A stretch of 64,000 bases of DNA from Eremophila alpestris peregrina (Eukaryota > Chordata > Aves > Passeriformes > Alaudidae). The position numbers and the translations under genes were made by a program. Numbering within the stretch: the first letter of the stretch is position 1; each line of letters opens with the position of its first letter. The notes beneath the pieces were generated by a model. It saw only the letters and a program-made list of their open reading frames with translations, did not search any database and had not been told where the DNA came from. Below are positions 14,128-27,200 of this stretch, in pieces. The stretch is from positions 1,330,862 through 1,394,861 of the forward strand of contig WMCF01000018.1 of the NCBI GenBank assembly GCA_009792885.1. The letters run 5' to 3'.

Positions 14128-15130
14128 AAATCACAGAATAAGCTGAGTTGGAAGAGACCCAGAAGGATCATCAAAGTCCAGCTCCTGGCCTTGCACAGAA
14201 CAGCCCCAAGAATGATACCCTGTGCCTGAGAGCACTGTCCAAAAGCTTCTTGAGCTCTGTCAGGTTCTAGTGCTGTTACCAGTTCCCTGGGGAGCTGTTC
14301 CAGTGTCCAATCACCCTCTGGATGAATGACTTTTTTTAATATCCAACCTAAACCTCCTGTGACAACTTCAAGCCATTTTCTTGGACCCTGTCACTGGTCA
14401 CCAGAGAGGAGAGAACAGAACAGTGTCTGTTCCTTCTCTTCCCCTCATGAGGAAGTTGTAACTGCAGTGAGGTTTCCTTTCAGTCTCCTCTTTTCCAGGC
14501 TGAACAGACCAAGTCATGTCAGCTGCTCCTCACACGGCTTCCCCTCAGGGCCCTTCACCATCTTCACTGCCCTCCTTTGGATGCTTTCTTACAGCTTTTT
14601 ATCCTTACATTGTGGTGTCCAGAACTGCCCCCAGCACTCGAGGTGAGGCCACCCCAGAGCAGAGCAGGACAGTCCCCTCCCTTGCCTGGCTGTGCCTGAT
14701 GTCCCCAGGACAGGGTTGGCCCTCCTGGCTGCCAGGGCACTGCTGGGTCACATTCAGCTGTCAACCAGGACCCCCAGGTCCCTCTCCAAGGAGCTGCTTT
14801 CCATGCTCTCATTGCCCAGTCTCTACATCCAGGGCTGCCCCATCCCAGGTGCAGAATCCAGCACTTTGCCCTCTTGAATTTCATGTGGCTGGTGAGTGCC
14901 CAGACCTCTCATTTGTGGAGGTCTCTCTGCAGGGCCTTCCTGCCTTAAAGAGAGTCAACAATTCCTCCCAGTTTTGTGTCAACTACAAAATTCCAATCCC
15001 GTGTTCAAGTAATTTATGAAGATGTTGAAGAGAACAAGAAGGATGGAGCCCTGTGAAGCCCACTAGTGACAGGTCACTGCTCTGATGTCATCCCATTCAC
15101 TGTAATCCCAACCAATGAGCCCAACCCACT
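14128..15130 (-). mobile_element. CR1 LINE fragment, 3' end intact, minus strand
   Basis: Read on the minus strand this ends with TTCCAACTCAGCTTATTCTGTGATT, the bird CR1 3' tail. Upstream it shows the CR1 ORF2 C-terminal region: GATGGTGAAGGGCCCTGAGG, the block around CACCTCGAGTGCTGGGGGCA, and further up the area around CACTAGTGGGCTTCACAGGG. It is 5' truncated, as is usual for CR1, and frames are broken. It is closely related to the copy at 48.9-49.7 kb but in the opposite orientation. Long open frames on both strands here belong to this element. Confidence 0.88.
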
Positions 15131-16780
15131 GCATGACGTGGGGAGCACAAGGACATGGGTGTCACATACAAGCAGGAGAGGTCTGCCAAGGACGAGGGAG
15201 GGTAGAGTCCATGGCTGTACAAAACTCAAAAGTGAGGCTGGGAGCCACAGATGTTTATCTGTAGGAAGGTGCATGACAAAGTCAGAATAGAGAAAAATTA
15301 TTTCAGTCAGATCAGTTTTGGTAGACTCAAGGTGAGGCAGAGAAGAAAGAAGAGAAACAGGTTATACTAAACTGAATCACAAGGTAACATTTTACAAGAA
15401 ATTATTCTGCTTGTGCATTTCTTTATGTCTCCGTTATAATTCTATGCCAGGGTATCATAGAGATAAATCTTATTTTCCCAATTATCCCTGTTGGCTCTGC
15501 ATCACTGTAATTGAAGGGTTCTGCTCCTCTCTCAGCATGAGCTCACTGAGAACAAATTGCTCTCACAGAGGAAGCAGTGAGCGAGCGAAGGCTGTGAGGA
15601 CCTGACAGCGCGGGGTGTGGCTCAGCCACTGGCACAGGACCAGCTCTCAGCGAGCTCTCAGGGAGCCTGCATGCCACTTCCTAATGTCAATGTCTCTGGA
15701 AGAAAAACATTAATGAGTCTTTGTCAGGACATTTCTTCCCCTGGTCTCAAAACACTCTCCAGAGGTGTTGGTATCTAGTCACAGTTAGAACTGGGCACAG
15801 AAATTCAGCAATGTCTGCCCATCCAGATCTGAATCACTGCAATCTCTTCAGCAATGTCAGATGGGAAGAGGGGGGAATCATAAGACTGCTGCCCATAGCA
15901 TCTGCCAACAAACCTGCTTCTTATTTTTACCACCTCACATTTGGGAAAACACATTAACACCTCACAATATCTCATTGTGGAAAGCATTTCTAAGATTCAA
16001 TTTCCTGCATTATTCTGATTCAAATCACTACTGCAATCATGCTGGTCAATGAGTTCTTTGATTCTGATGTTAACTTTCCAGTGTCCCAGTAATTGACTCA
16101 ATAGAAAGCATTACAGTTACTAGTCAGTGTAGTGGAACACTGAATAACCACAACTATTTCCATCTTTTCAAATTCAGATCACTTGGGAAAAAAAGGTTTT
16201 AAAGAGCTGAGATAAAGCACAGGATTAAAGGAACAGACTAACAAAATTATTTTAGACAGTATCTGCATTTTCATTCTGAGCAGCACTTTGCAGTTAAACA
16301 CAACACCTTGTGTGTGGTATATGATAACACTTAATTTTAAAGAACAGTTCCACTGGGCAGGTAAGCACTACATTGACTTAAAAGGTACCTCTCTGTTTCC
16401 TGTAAGATTTCAAATTAATAACCTAGGGAAAATAATTGCCTGACTGCTGAGAAATGATACATACAGCAAAGTCATAAACACATTATATACTCTGTGTACG
16501 TATTTAGATGTTCCCTAGTTACCCCTGATTACGGCTTGCCACATCAACAAAACAGCTAGTCTGGTATTTTTCCTACATTGAAACCTCTTGGCCAATTGGA
16601 ATTTTTACCTCAAAAGCAGCTGAAACCTTTGTTTACCATCTCATAGGACATGTTGTTACAGTCTCGTGCTGAAGATCTTTTTTAATGACATGCTTGATGG
16701 GATTGAACGGTGTATGTTCACCAGCTTTCACCTTCACTATTAATAACAGCACAGTTCCTACCTGAAATGTCTTCTATAAT

Positions 16781-16794
16781 TGTGTAATTACACA
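16781..16794. promoter_or_regulatory. 14-bp palindrome TGTGTAATTACACA
   Basis: A perfect palindrome centred on TAATTA, the dimeric homeodomain core. It lies in an AT-rich block (about 16,680-16,900) with many further ATTA/TAAT motifs. A regulatory role is inference only. Confidence 0.45.
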
Positions 16795-17469
16795 GCTCAT
16801 TTATCCAATTGTTAAGCCAGGAGTCTGATTAAATATTAACAACTGCTTGGTTCTCCTAGTGTCATTAGTTGGAAAGCAACCCTGTAATCTCAGGTAACCC
16901 ATGATGGTAATTATCCTTCTCAGTTCCCCTCTGCTGAAAATCCAGCACAATCAAAGCAGATGAGGTTGCCCAGCAGAAAACACATCACCCCCTCTGTTCC
17001 TCCTCACCTCAACACTGCCTGAGCCCTGTCCTGTGCATGTTGACTTCCCATGATGGAAAAACAGGTACAGAGCACTGCAGAGAGTGGCACTGGCTGGATT
17101 TACTCCTTTAATCCCATGCTGCATGTTGAGAAATGGCAGCCTGACTTCCAAGGTCATTTGTTACTTTAAATCAAAGAAGGGGAAGTTTGGTTTGGCCCAA
17201 ACATTCCTTCCCATGGAAAACAAGGGGAAGAGCAGAGCATCCCAGTTTGTGACGGGCCGTGAGGGATGCTCTTGTATGTGGTCTTGCATCAGAGGGGCAC
17301 GTGCCCAGGGAACATCCCAAATTATAAATGACCTGAGCTGAAATGCATAAAACAGGAGCAAGTTGCACTTCCAATGCACTCTGCATGGGAGTATCACAAG
17401 GCCCTTTAAAATAAAATGTTGCAGAAGAGAGTATCAAAATGCTATAAACAACCCAAAGCAATGGCAAAC

Positions 17470-18200
17470 AGATGTTGAGCTGAGCCCTCTGAGGAGCCCT
17501 GCGTGCTGCTGCCCACAGCCCTCACCAAACACCCCGGGACCCTGAGCAAGGAGGGCACGAGCAGGTACCCTCAGCCTCTGGGATGGGGACCACATCCTGG
17601 AGACATTTGAAAGGCCCTGAGCAATGGGCATGGGGGATGCACAAGTGTGGGCATTGCTGAAGCCGACCCAGAAGATCCCTTTTTCCCGGCTGCTGCGGGA
17701 GCGTTAATGGAGGACTGCCCGGAGCAGCAGGGCTTTCCCCTCCATTAACATCTTATTACGATGAAAGGCACAGTTTATACCTCCCAGAGTTATTGCTTCC
17801 AGCTGTCTGTAAACTCAGGTGAGGCCGTGCATCTGGTTCAGGTTTGCAGGCTTCCCGTTGCAGTGGGGAGGACGGGATCATAATTTGTGTGTGGGGAGAG
17901 CAGGGCTGGGACGAGGGGGACCTGCCACCTTTGAGGCTGGGCCACCAACACACACAGCGCCTGCCGTCTGCTGTGCACAGCCCCTCGTGTGCACACTGCT
18001 CCTCCCGAGGGGCCAGGCACAGCCACGCCCCTGGCTGCAGGACGGGAGAGGCCAGGGTTTGCTCTCAGAGAGCTCTGGGACCTCTCCGAGCATTGGGGAC
18101 AGGGGCTCACGGAGGGGCCTTACAGCAGGCGGCACTGGAAAGCCCATGGGGAACTCCCTGATCCATAACCTGCTGCTCGTCAGCTCAGCCTCCCAGCACG
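17470..18200. other. GC-rich intergenic patch
   Basis: Higher G+C than its surroundings, with overlapping open frames on both strands. That pattern is expected from scarcity of stop codons and not from a gene. A good donor CTCAG|GTGAGG occurs at 17,819 on the plus strand just after the 17.7 kb hairpin. No protein is recognised. Confidence 0.4.
17703..17749. repeat. perfect 11-bp inverted repeat with inner 4-bp stem
   Basis: GTTAATGGAGG (17,703-17,713) pairs with CCTCCATTAAC (17,739-17,749). Inside it GCCC (17,717-17,720) pairs with GGGC (17,730-17,733). The outer arms hold TAATGG/CCATTA homeodomain-type cores. Confidence 0.88.
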
Positions 18201-21200
18201 GCTCTGTCAGGTGATGAATTTGAAATAAGGTTTGCAAGATCAGAGTCAGAAATCAATAAACTCCATCAGCTAAGGTCTAGCAGCTGTCTGAAACAACAGG
18301 TTACAGCAGCTGATAAATACTTTAAGGTGGGGGAAATGAATTAGAAATAAGACCAAAATATGATCATAAATCATGCTCTCCAGCTGCTAACACTGCATGG
18401 GGAACAAAACCCAAGAAATAACCATATTTAGGCACATCCCTTACAACACAGGTAGCACAACCTCTCCAAGGATGGATACCTTCATCGGGAGGGAAGGTTT
18501 TGTTACAAGTGACCAAACAGCTCCTTGTTTAAGTTTTAGCTGCCAGGTTTTTGTGATTCAGAAAGCTGAATTATCAATTCCTATATTCTTTCTGAAATCC
18601 ACTTCAGAAAATCCTCATCCACCCTTCTGCAATAATCTTTCCCTTATACTTGCACCAATTGTGTAAATAAAGGATTCAGTGAAATACTATAGAGCCTCAT
18701 AACTCTCAGCCTCAGCAGGGATTTTTTGGAAGCAGAGAAAATGTGTGGGCTCACCTCACCAGTGGGTGGGACATGCATGAGAAGATGCTCTTGTCTGAGA
18801 AGCATTGGGGAACCCTCCATGGCCTGTAGCATATCAGCTGAGGCTTCCCTCTCCATAATTTTCCTTTGCAGCCAAAGCTATAAAAAATGGGTTTTAACCT
18901 AACACATATAAAATACAGACAAGAAAGACAGAAGACTAATGTGCCTGTGAGGCAGGGGTGGCCAATGAGGCAAGCCTGGGGAAATCAGAGCAACCTCCAT
19001 CCTCCAGGATCAGAGTGGGAATTTCCCAACTTCTCCAGCATGGGCTGGGACAAAGCACTGGGACCAGACACACAAGACAGGCTGGGGGAGAACCAGGAGC
19101 TTTGCTCTCCCTGGGAGTGTTGCCTCGAATCCTGCAAGGGGGAGACCCAGCAGTCTGTGAGAAGAACTGACTGGTCATTAATTTGTTACAGCAGCCAGGT
19201 GCCTGTGTGGCTGCATTTTCTCCTGTGTGGCACAGGTCACACACAGGGGGAAGCTCTGCAGTCACCTGTGGACAGCAAATGGGCAGCTGCAGGTTCATGT
19301 GCTGGTTTCCCACTGGAATCACAGGGAGAGTCATGGCAGATGGGCAAATGTAGCCTTTGTGGGCAGGGGATGAAAAGCACACAAAATATTGGCAAGGACA
19401 TTTGTGTCCAGATGTGCTCAATGGCCTTAGCAAGCTCCTAAGGACTGGAAAGATCATCTCAGGAAAGGAGGCTCTGACATACCCACCGCTCCTGCAGAGG
19501 TTCCTGGCTCATGACAATCTCTGTACCTTATGCTAAATAAACCACTTAAAATTATATTGTTAGAATTGAAACATTTGTAACAATTAATCATCAGAAAACA
19601 TCCAAAAGGTCTCTGATGAAGAGTCAAAGAGATCACATGTGAAACGAGATTTTTGCAGCACATCACTCACTGCCTTCTGCATCACTCACTGTACTGCTGC
19701 AAGTAGCTCCACTGAAAAATAAAACCACCTGGAGAAATAAATTTGTTCAGTTAAGGCTGACCAGAATAAAAGGGGTTTTTTTCTTTCTGGCCTTGCACAG
19801 ACATTGCACAAACAGCTGTTTTCTGAAACAGTGTATTGATCTTCATGGACACTGATACTGCATGCCAGGGGCCTGCCCCTCTGGTGATGCAGAGGCTCAC
19901 AGAACGTGATTGCTGCTCTGCAGCAGAACTGCCCAATTCCCCAGCAGGACCTGAGCTCCATTCAGAGACCCAAAGCAGCTCTGGTTCCAGCAGCACGTTA
20001 ACTCCAGCCAACAGAGCTGTGGGATCTCGGGGAGCCACCTGCAAAAGCCCACACAAAAGTGCTCCCCAGAAACCTTCCAGCCTCATAAACCTCTCACAGG
20101 CCCCCGAAGGCCATAAATTCTGCAGGGTCTCTAACAACTGTTTCAAAACATTTAATGTTTTCCTTCTGCTCTGCGGTTTCACTGCCCACAGTGGGGATCT
20201 CTGCACCCACCTGATACTGAGCCTGGAAGAGTTTTGCTCCATATGCCAAAAACTGCTGTGGAATGGAGCTAAATTGTCTTAGCTGATGCCTGTCTAGATA
20301 AGACATTGAATCCACTTCCTTACAATATGATTTATTTTAAATTAGACAGGGGAAAAAAGCAATTGAGGTAAGTATTTGAATCAGATTTTCAGTTTCTAAT
20401 GCCAGGCTTTAAGAACTGAAGAACCTGAGTGCTGGACAAGCACAATGTTTCTCTCTATAAACATAAAAATGCTGTTTAAAAACCAGTACCCCAAAAAAGG
20501 ATAAGAAGCTTGTAAGGAAAATGCCTCCTCCTGTCACCTCAGCAGGAGTAAACACTGAACGAGTTACTGAAAACAAAACTGATCAAAAATGCAAAGTTCA
20601 CTGATACAGGAAAGAAAGTGTAGGAATGTGAACAAACCTAGCTGGGCCATGTAAAGAAAACTGAGAAATGGGAATGGCAATGCAAAACGGAAAGTGCCTG
20701 AAAAACCACCTGAAAAAGATTTTGATGCACAGAAACTGGGAATGACTTGCTTGTTTCTGCTGCCAAACATCTACCAAACAGAGAGCATTGATATCTGAGC
20801 CAGAACTATATCATACCATGGGAGGGTAATCCAAGCAACCTCCACAATTATAGCTGGTTTAGTCCATTCTCAATATTGAACTATGATTTGGAAGCATTTA
20901 TGAAGTCAAAAGTAAAAGAAAGACATGAAGGTTGATATATACACCCCAAAGTTGTCAACCCTCAACCTCATCTCCCACCATTCCTCACTAAAATGTGAGA
21001 TCTTTTGGGAATGGGGTGCACTGGGTATAAATAACCTGCAGCCCAGTGAGGAGGTGCCATCCAGGAACCAGGTACTTATCCAGACACTTCTGTCATGGGC
21101 AGAAACGGGCCAAGAGGGGGACAACCTTGGGCTGTGCTGAGAGAGGAGCCATCAGGGAAGACAAGGTACTACCACTTTTGAAGGATCAGCATTTCAAGTT

Positions 21201-24200
21201 ATTTTATTTAATACCTCTTATTAAAGAGGTAGGAGAATCCTAATGAAATCTGTGGATCTGACAGAAGTTAATTGGTTCAAGAAGGGTGATTGGAATGCCA
21301 TGCATGAGACCTAGATAATTTTGTGGGTTCGAATATTAGTAACAGATTAAACTTGACTGCACCAACTGTTCATCACACACCTGGAGACTCCTAAGTGGAA
21401 CTGCAGCTTTCACATGGGGACTTGGTTTGACATGGAGAGGGGAGAGCTTTAGCTCACAGGAGGATTATGAGCTACCAGCTCAGTGAGGCATGGAAGGAGA
21501 TCAGACTCGAGGACCTGAAAAGTTTATTCCTATTTTTCTGAGCTTCATGCACAGCCACTCATGATTTCTTCTACCAGGGGCTGGAAGTTCCCTGCTGCCT
21601 GCAGCTCCTGTGGGAGCTGCCACAGCCCTCCCAGCAGGGCAGAGCTCCCAGGGATGTTTCCAGGGGCACTCCTGGAACAGTTTCTCCTTGAGCTCAGGGC
21701 ACTCACATCTAACATGGTGAACAAGAGACAAAAATATAAAATCATGTGAACCCTTGTACTGTCTCCAAAACTGGGTCAAGACTGTGATCCATCCTTGCAG
21801 CTGGGCAATGAGAGATGCTCTGCTCTTCCTAGCTTGCCACCATCTCCAGAATCCTTCCCCCTGTGCTGCAGGTGGTCCAGGGCTCTGTGGAGAAGGGAGA
21901 TCTGTGTGCTCCTCACTCCTGCTCCTTGTGCTTGAGGGTTGAAGTATCATAATGCACCAAGCTGAACTTCACATCCATTATTTTAACATGAAGCCTGGAC
22001 CAGATTTCACTAGCAAAGCATTTCATGTGGGACAAAAATATTCTGTTCCCAGCAGTGAGTCATGCTTTTCTTATTTGGGCACTGGTGGAGCCTGTGATGG
22101 GAAGTGTTGAAATAAGGGTGAGAGGGTCAGTGAGCGTGTACCTCTGCCCTTCCCTGGACACAACTCCCAAAAGGAAAAGGGATTCCACTCTATGTCCATG
22201 GGTGCACTTCAGTCAACTGTGATGCTCACCACTTGGTAAAAAATACGTAGATTTTTGTTAACTTCTAATACTTTTTGAAAGTTTCTTATGCAATGAATGA
22301 CTAAAAGGGATTTTGCTGGAAAGGACTTTGATATGCAGAGAAGAGGAGGATAGATAGAAGGACAACAAAAATACTATTTACCACAGCACACCTGAGAATG
22401 CCAAGCTGCTATTACATTTTCCTGGCTATTTCTGAAAGCACATTACAATCTTACCCTATTTGAAATCCCTGAAAACACCTCCAGACCTTCATGAATTTCC
22501 TTACACTGTAAAACATCAATCAATAACGAATGCTACAGATGAGAAACTCTCTGTGAGGGAGGGAAAAACTAAAGCAAACGATGTGGTCTTTCAGTTTCAA
22601 AGAAAGAAATCCCTGTGGCCCCCATGGCTAGTCAGTTTTCACTTATTGATTTCTATTTGGCATTAGATGCTGCTGTTCTTCACAGAGACTGAGATTTTTT
22701 ACACCAATGACAATAAGGAAATTTTTCTGCTTTCTGCCTGAGCAGCCAACCCCCACTGCAGGCAAGCAGAGCCCAGGGAGCAGAGTGAACCTGCACAGGG
22801 TCTTGGTGAGGGGATGGTGCCATGTCTGAAAGAGAACACAGGAAGGGAGGAAGAACTCACTGACTTTAACCCGAAATGGGGAACCACATACACTTTCCTT
22901 TTAAAATACTCTTTTTCTTTTAATCCCTTGCAGTGATTTTAAAAATACATTAAAAAATTTTAAAAACCTGTATATCTTTTTTGTTATCTTGTCTTCACTC
23001 TTAATAAGTATCCAGCTCTGGAAATATTTTTAAATTTCTTCAGGTCCTCTCATGCTTTTATTGCCCTGGTTTGGTACATTCTGCAAAATGCAATTTGGTG
23101 GTTGAGTTTAGACCAGTCTATTCCAACTTATATTGTAATTGCATACAAAAATTAACATCTTTTTCCATAACTAAGTAAATAAAACTATTCCTTGGATTTC
23201 CTCTGTCTCATTTTAGACTTCCTGTCCGACTGCTCTTTGTTATAACCGACCAGTGAGAACATTCACTGAAATCCAAGTAAGTTTCTCATACTGAGATTTC
23301 CTGTCTTGTTGTTTTGATTGCAGCAATCAGCACAAGGAGCAGGATTTTTATTGGTACACAATTTTCTTGTGAATTAATTAGAAGATATAAGATACATTGT
23401 CCATAATTCCCTTAATTCTCCCTTCTCATCATAATCTCCCATGAATCTGCCCAGTGCTCTGGCAATATATGCCAGAAGGGGCTGGTTGTCACATGTCACA
23501 TCATTAGTGTCCATCCTGGAGAGGCTTGCAGTTGGAATACCATTAGCTGCCACAGAAATTCCCAGTATATCTAATTTTAAGTCTTTGCAGGACCTGCTGA
23601 AATGGGCCCTCACTGCACGGCTCCCCTCTGCAGGCAGCTCTGGCAGGAGGCAGCACCAGCCTCTGCCCACGCTGCCACCCCCTGCCAGCAGTAGAGTAAA
23701 GCCAGCCCTGGGCTGCCACAGCAGCCAGGGAAAGGCACAGCCTGGCACAGGGCACTGTGAGGCACAGGATGAGCTGTGCCTGGCTTACCTGGGAGCTGGC
23801 AAGCCCAAAGCATGGTGACCTTGGCCCCTCCTGAATGAATGTTGCTCTTGAGACACATCTGCCTTTGTGTCTGTGAAAAGGTTTCCAAATATATCTTATT
23901 AATATTCCACCAGCTGAGTTATGGAGCAGCTCAAAGTTCTCCCACCCAATTACAGTCCTGGCCATTGGTGCAGCAGGTTATTAAAGCCAAGTGTGAGAGG
24001 GAAGGGGGCTGTGTTTGCCACACTTCTTCATTTCTCAGAAGCTCGGTGTTTAGAAATAAACTAATCACTTCCACTGGACAGCAAGGACGGCACTATCTGC
24101 TGAGTTGTCTGAGTCTTCTGAAGCATTTGGATACATTTAGAGGTTTATTAAAATAAGATTTGCCTGTTCAGAGCAGGATGCTGGGTGACTGTGCAGAGCT

Positions 24201-27200
24201 GATACTCATTTATCAAATCCAACAGTGATATAACAGGGGCAGAAAAGTTGAAAGGCGAAAAGGTGAATGATGAGAGACTTGGGGCTTCATTATAATGCCT
24301 TTTCTTTTACTGAAGACTCCTGTTGCCAAACACTGAAGGTTCAATCGATTTGCAGACTTAGCAGTGATTAAAGTTCTACCATCTATTCTCCATGGAAATG
24401 CGCTACTATGGCATTACAGCAGAGAAAGGAATGTAGCAAGGAGATGCTGCACAGAGAACTGAACAATGGTTTCAAGTTAACTTCATACCTGCACCTCTCC
24501 CTTGCCTCAGGGAGAACTTCTTAGTTCCCCTCAAAACAAAAAGATCTAATGTTTTCTTTTGGTTCAAAAGTTGTTCTCAATTATATTGCAGTTTCATGAG
24601 AATAGGTGAACAGCAAGACCACCCTAACATGAATTTTACCTGAAAGCAGTTACTCACACTCAGAGATCCTGCATGTGTTGGGGATTTTTGTTGTTCTTCT
24701 CAAAGCTTTTTTTCTCTCTGCTTACAGTTTGCTTTCCTTTTTCTGTCTTAATTTTTTCAGCCTGTTGTTTTTCAAAATCACTGCCACATTTCATGGGCTC
24801 TGAAAAGATATGGAGTAACAAACCCCTAAATTTTCTTCTGAGCGAGAAAGAATCCTAAAAACTTCATGAGCTGGAAAGCTTTAAAACAGAGAATGCTTCC
24901 CTATGCCTCATATCAACCATATCTCCTAGAACAGACCCTTATTCAGTGCTGAGAAAACAATAATGTACTTCCCCTCTTAAATCTGACCTGTTGATTTATC
25001 ATCTTCCTTTCCTTGGACACAACTGCAAAAGAGGAATTATTTTTCACAGCTGACAGTGGGAATGGAGAGCCCAGGAGTCAGAGAGCCCCAGAGAACTGAC
25101 AGTCTTCTTGAACTGTCTGAAAAACACCTGAAAAATGGAGTTCATCTGAACACTGCAGAGAGAAGGCAGAAAAAAGGATGAGCCTAATTGGTTCTGACTA
25201 GTAAAGTCAGATCTCAAGTTTTCTCTAGAGATGTGTACTAGAGCAACCATTATTAGTGTATCCAGATCACTCTTAAAAGGGCTAATTTGATCAAATGCTA
25301 CAATAATTTAAGAATATGGCACTGTTAGGAGATCTGCATATACTTGACAGTAAAAACCATCACATGTTTGTCATTGACACCAAAAGAATAATTTGGAAGA
25401 TGGTTGTATCAGCAGGAGCCAAAGGGAGCAGTCTGGCATACAATGAAGCTTCAGAATAGAGTTTGCTGAGCACTAACTCAAACCCAGATCCCATTTATTA
25501 CACACAAAATGAACACAAGACAAAAGCTAAAAAGGTAAAGGGCTGCTACCATGAAGGTGTGGGAACAATTTATTACCAAGTGATGGATGAAATGAGTTTG
25601 GTGTCAGCAAACCCCCTCCTGCTGCCCATCATGCTCAGTGTTTCCAAACTCAAACCCTTGGCTGCAATGAGGAGCTTTTGCTGAGCGGTGTTCCCAGACT
25701 GGCCCAGCCTCACCCAGGCTCCCATCACATGGGAGGGGAGCAGGAACAGAAACTGCAGCCTCTCCCTTCATCCTCTGCCTGCATGTGCAGCTTTCAGATG
25801 GATCCTCTAAGACCTGCAGGTTTCTCATTTTTTCAATCTCTCACCTTACATAAGCACTTCATTTGTCAGAAAGAAAGGGGAAAAAATCCATTCTGTGTTG
25901 AAATAGACTGTCACCTGCATTGCTTCCTAATGTAAGAAAATCCCAGTGGAAAGGTTTATCACCAGACTTTTCTGCTGGGCCAGTAACTCACTCTCTGAAA
26001 TATCATTTCAGCCTTACAAGTGGTGTTAACAAACAAGAGTGGAACATTTTTAAAAAAGAGATTCCAACAATGCAACAATTAATCCAATTTCCTGGAAGAA
26101 CTCACATGACCTCTGTGTATCTCAGGGTACAGATCAGCCATACATACATTAGCAATACAATAATAACACTGTTACTGCATTTTAATAAAAATAATTAGAA
26201 TATACTGTCCAGTGTGACAATAACACACAAGTTAGAAGTGTTCCAGAGACTTAATCCTTTTGTAATTTTGTGTGTGATTCTCTGTGCATGCCTGTAAAAA
26301 GACACTGTAAACACTGCTCTTGAAAGACATGAGACTATTAACCTGTGCAGACATTGCAGTTGTCTCCTGGAGGGCTGGTATCCCATCCATTTATCAGCCC
26401 AGCTGTCTCACAAGGGAAAAATACAACGGTGCTTTCAGTTTAACAGGCTGCAATCAACTTAAGAACCAGGGCTGGGCTCTGCTGTTCTGAGTTTGGGAGT
26501 CTAAGAAGTGGATTAGGAGAGTAGCATATAAAACATAATAAACCCCCTAATACCCTAGAAAACTTTGTCTCTAAAAATTCACAAAAGACAATAAAAGTGA
26601 GCTTTCAAACAGTCCATACTATTTCTCTATTTTATAGTTCACTGCAATTTCTTTTAATTACCTTGCAATTTAAATCAGTTGAATCCTAGAGCCAGTTCCC
26701 ATTAAAAAATGTCTTCTTGCAAACTTTGATTAGCTCCAGAGAAAAGAGAGCAGATGACTTTAAATGGCACAGAGGTGGATTTATTGGCAAGTGTGTCAGG
26801 TTTGCACTTAGCAAGGAATTGGCAGATAGCAGAATATGGCTGGACAGGATTCAAATTCCAAGGACTTGGAGCTGAAAAAGGATTTATTTAATAGCAAAGT
26901 ATAGGAGTGTATTTGCTGCAGTTCAAATTATTAAAAGCTTTTAACTAAAAACATGAAGAAATTAAACTTCCAGTGAAAGGCGAGCAATTGCAGTGCTTCA
27001 GAGGTGTTGTCACAGGGATATTTATTGCTTTCCTCCCTCACTGTGTCACTTACTGCTCCCAGCAATAGGAAGGTATATTGATCTCCCTGATCAGGTGTAT
27101 GTTCAAAAGCCAGATTAAACCTGAACCTGCACAAAATTACTGAGCACTCAGGAAATAAAATGCTTTATTTTTGTCTTAAACCAACTGTAGAAAAAAAAGT

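Noticed and set aside
14326..15290. Long open frames on both strands around 14.3-15.3 kb
   Set aside because: They lie in a CR1 element in reverse orientation. They are not a host gene.
17838..18237. Four overlapping frames in the 17.8-18.2 kb GC-rich patch
   Set aside because: Present in several frames on both strands at once. The composition effect explains them.
18887..19457. 184-codon plus-strand frame and 173-codon minus-strand frame over the same DNA
   Set aside because: Long frames on both strands of a GC-richer stretch indicate stop-codon scarcity. Neither protein is recognisable.
21326..21340. GGGTTCGAAT, resembling a tRNA/SINE B-box
   Set aside because: It lacks the trailing CC, and no A-box or cloverleaf pairing is visible at the expected spacing.
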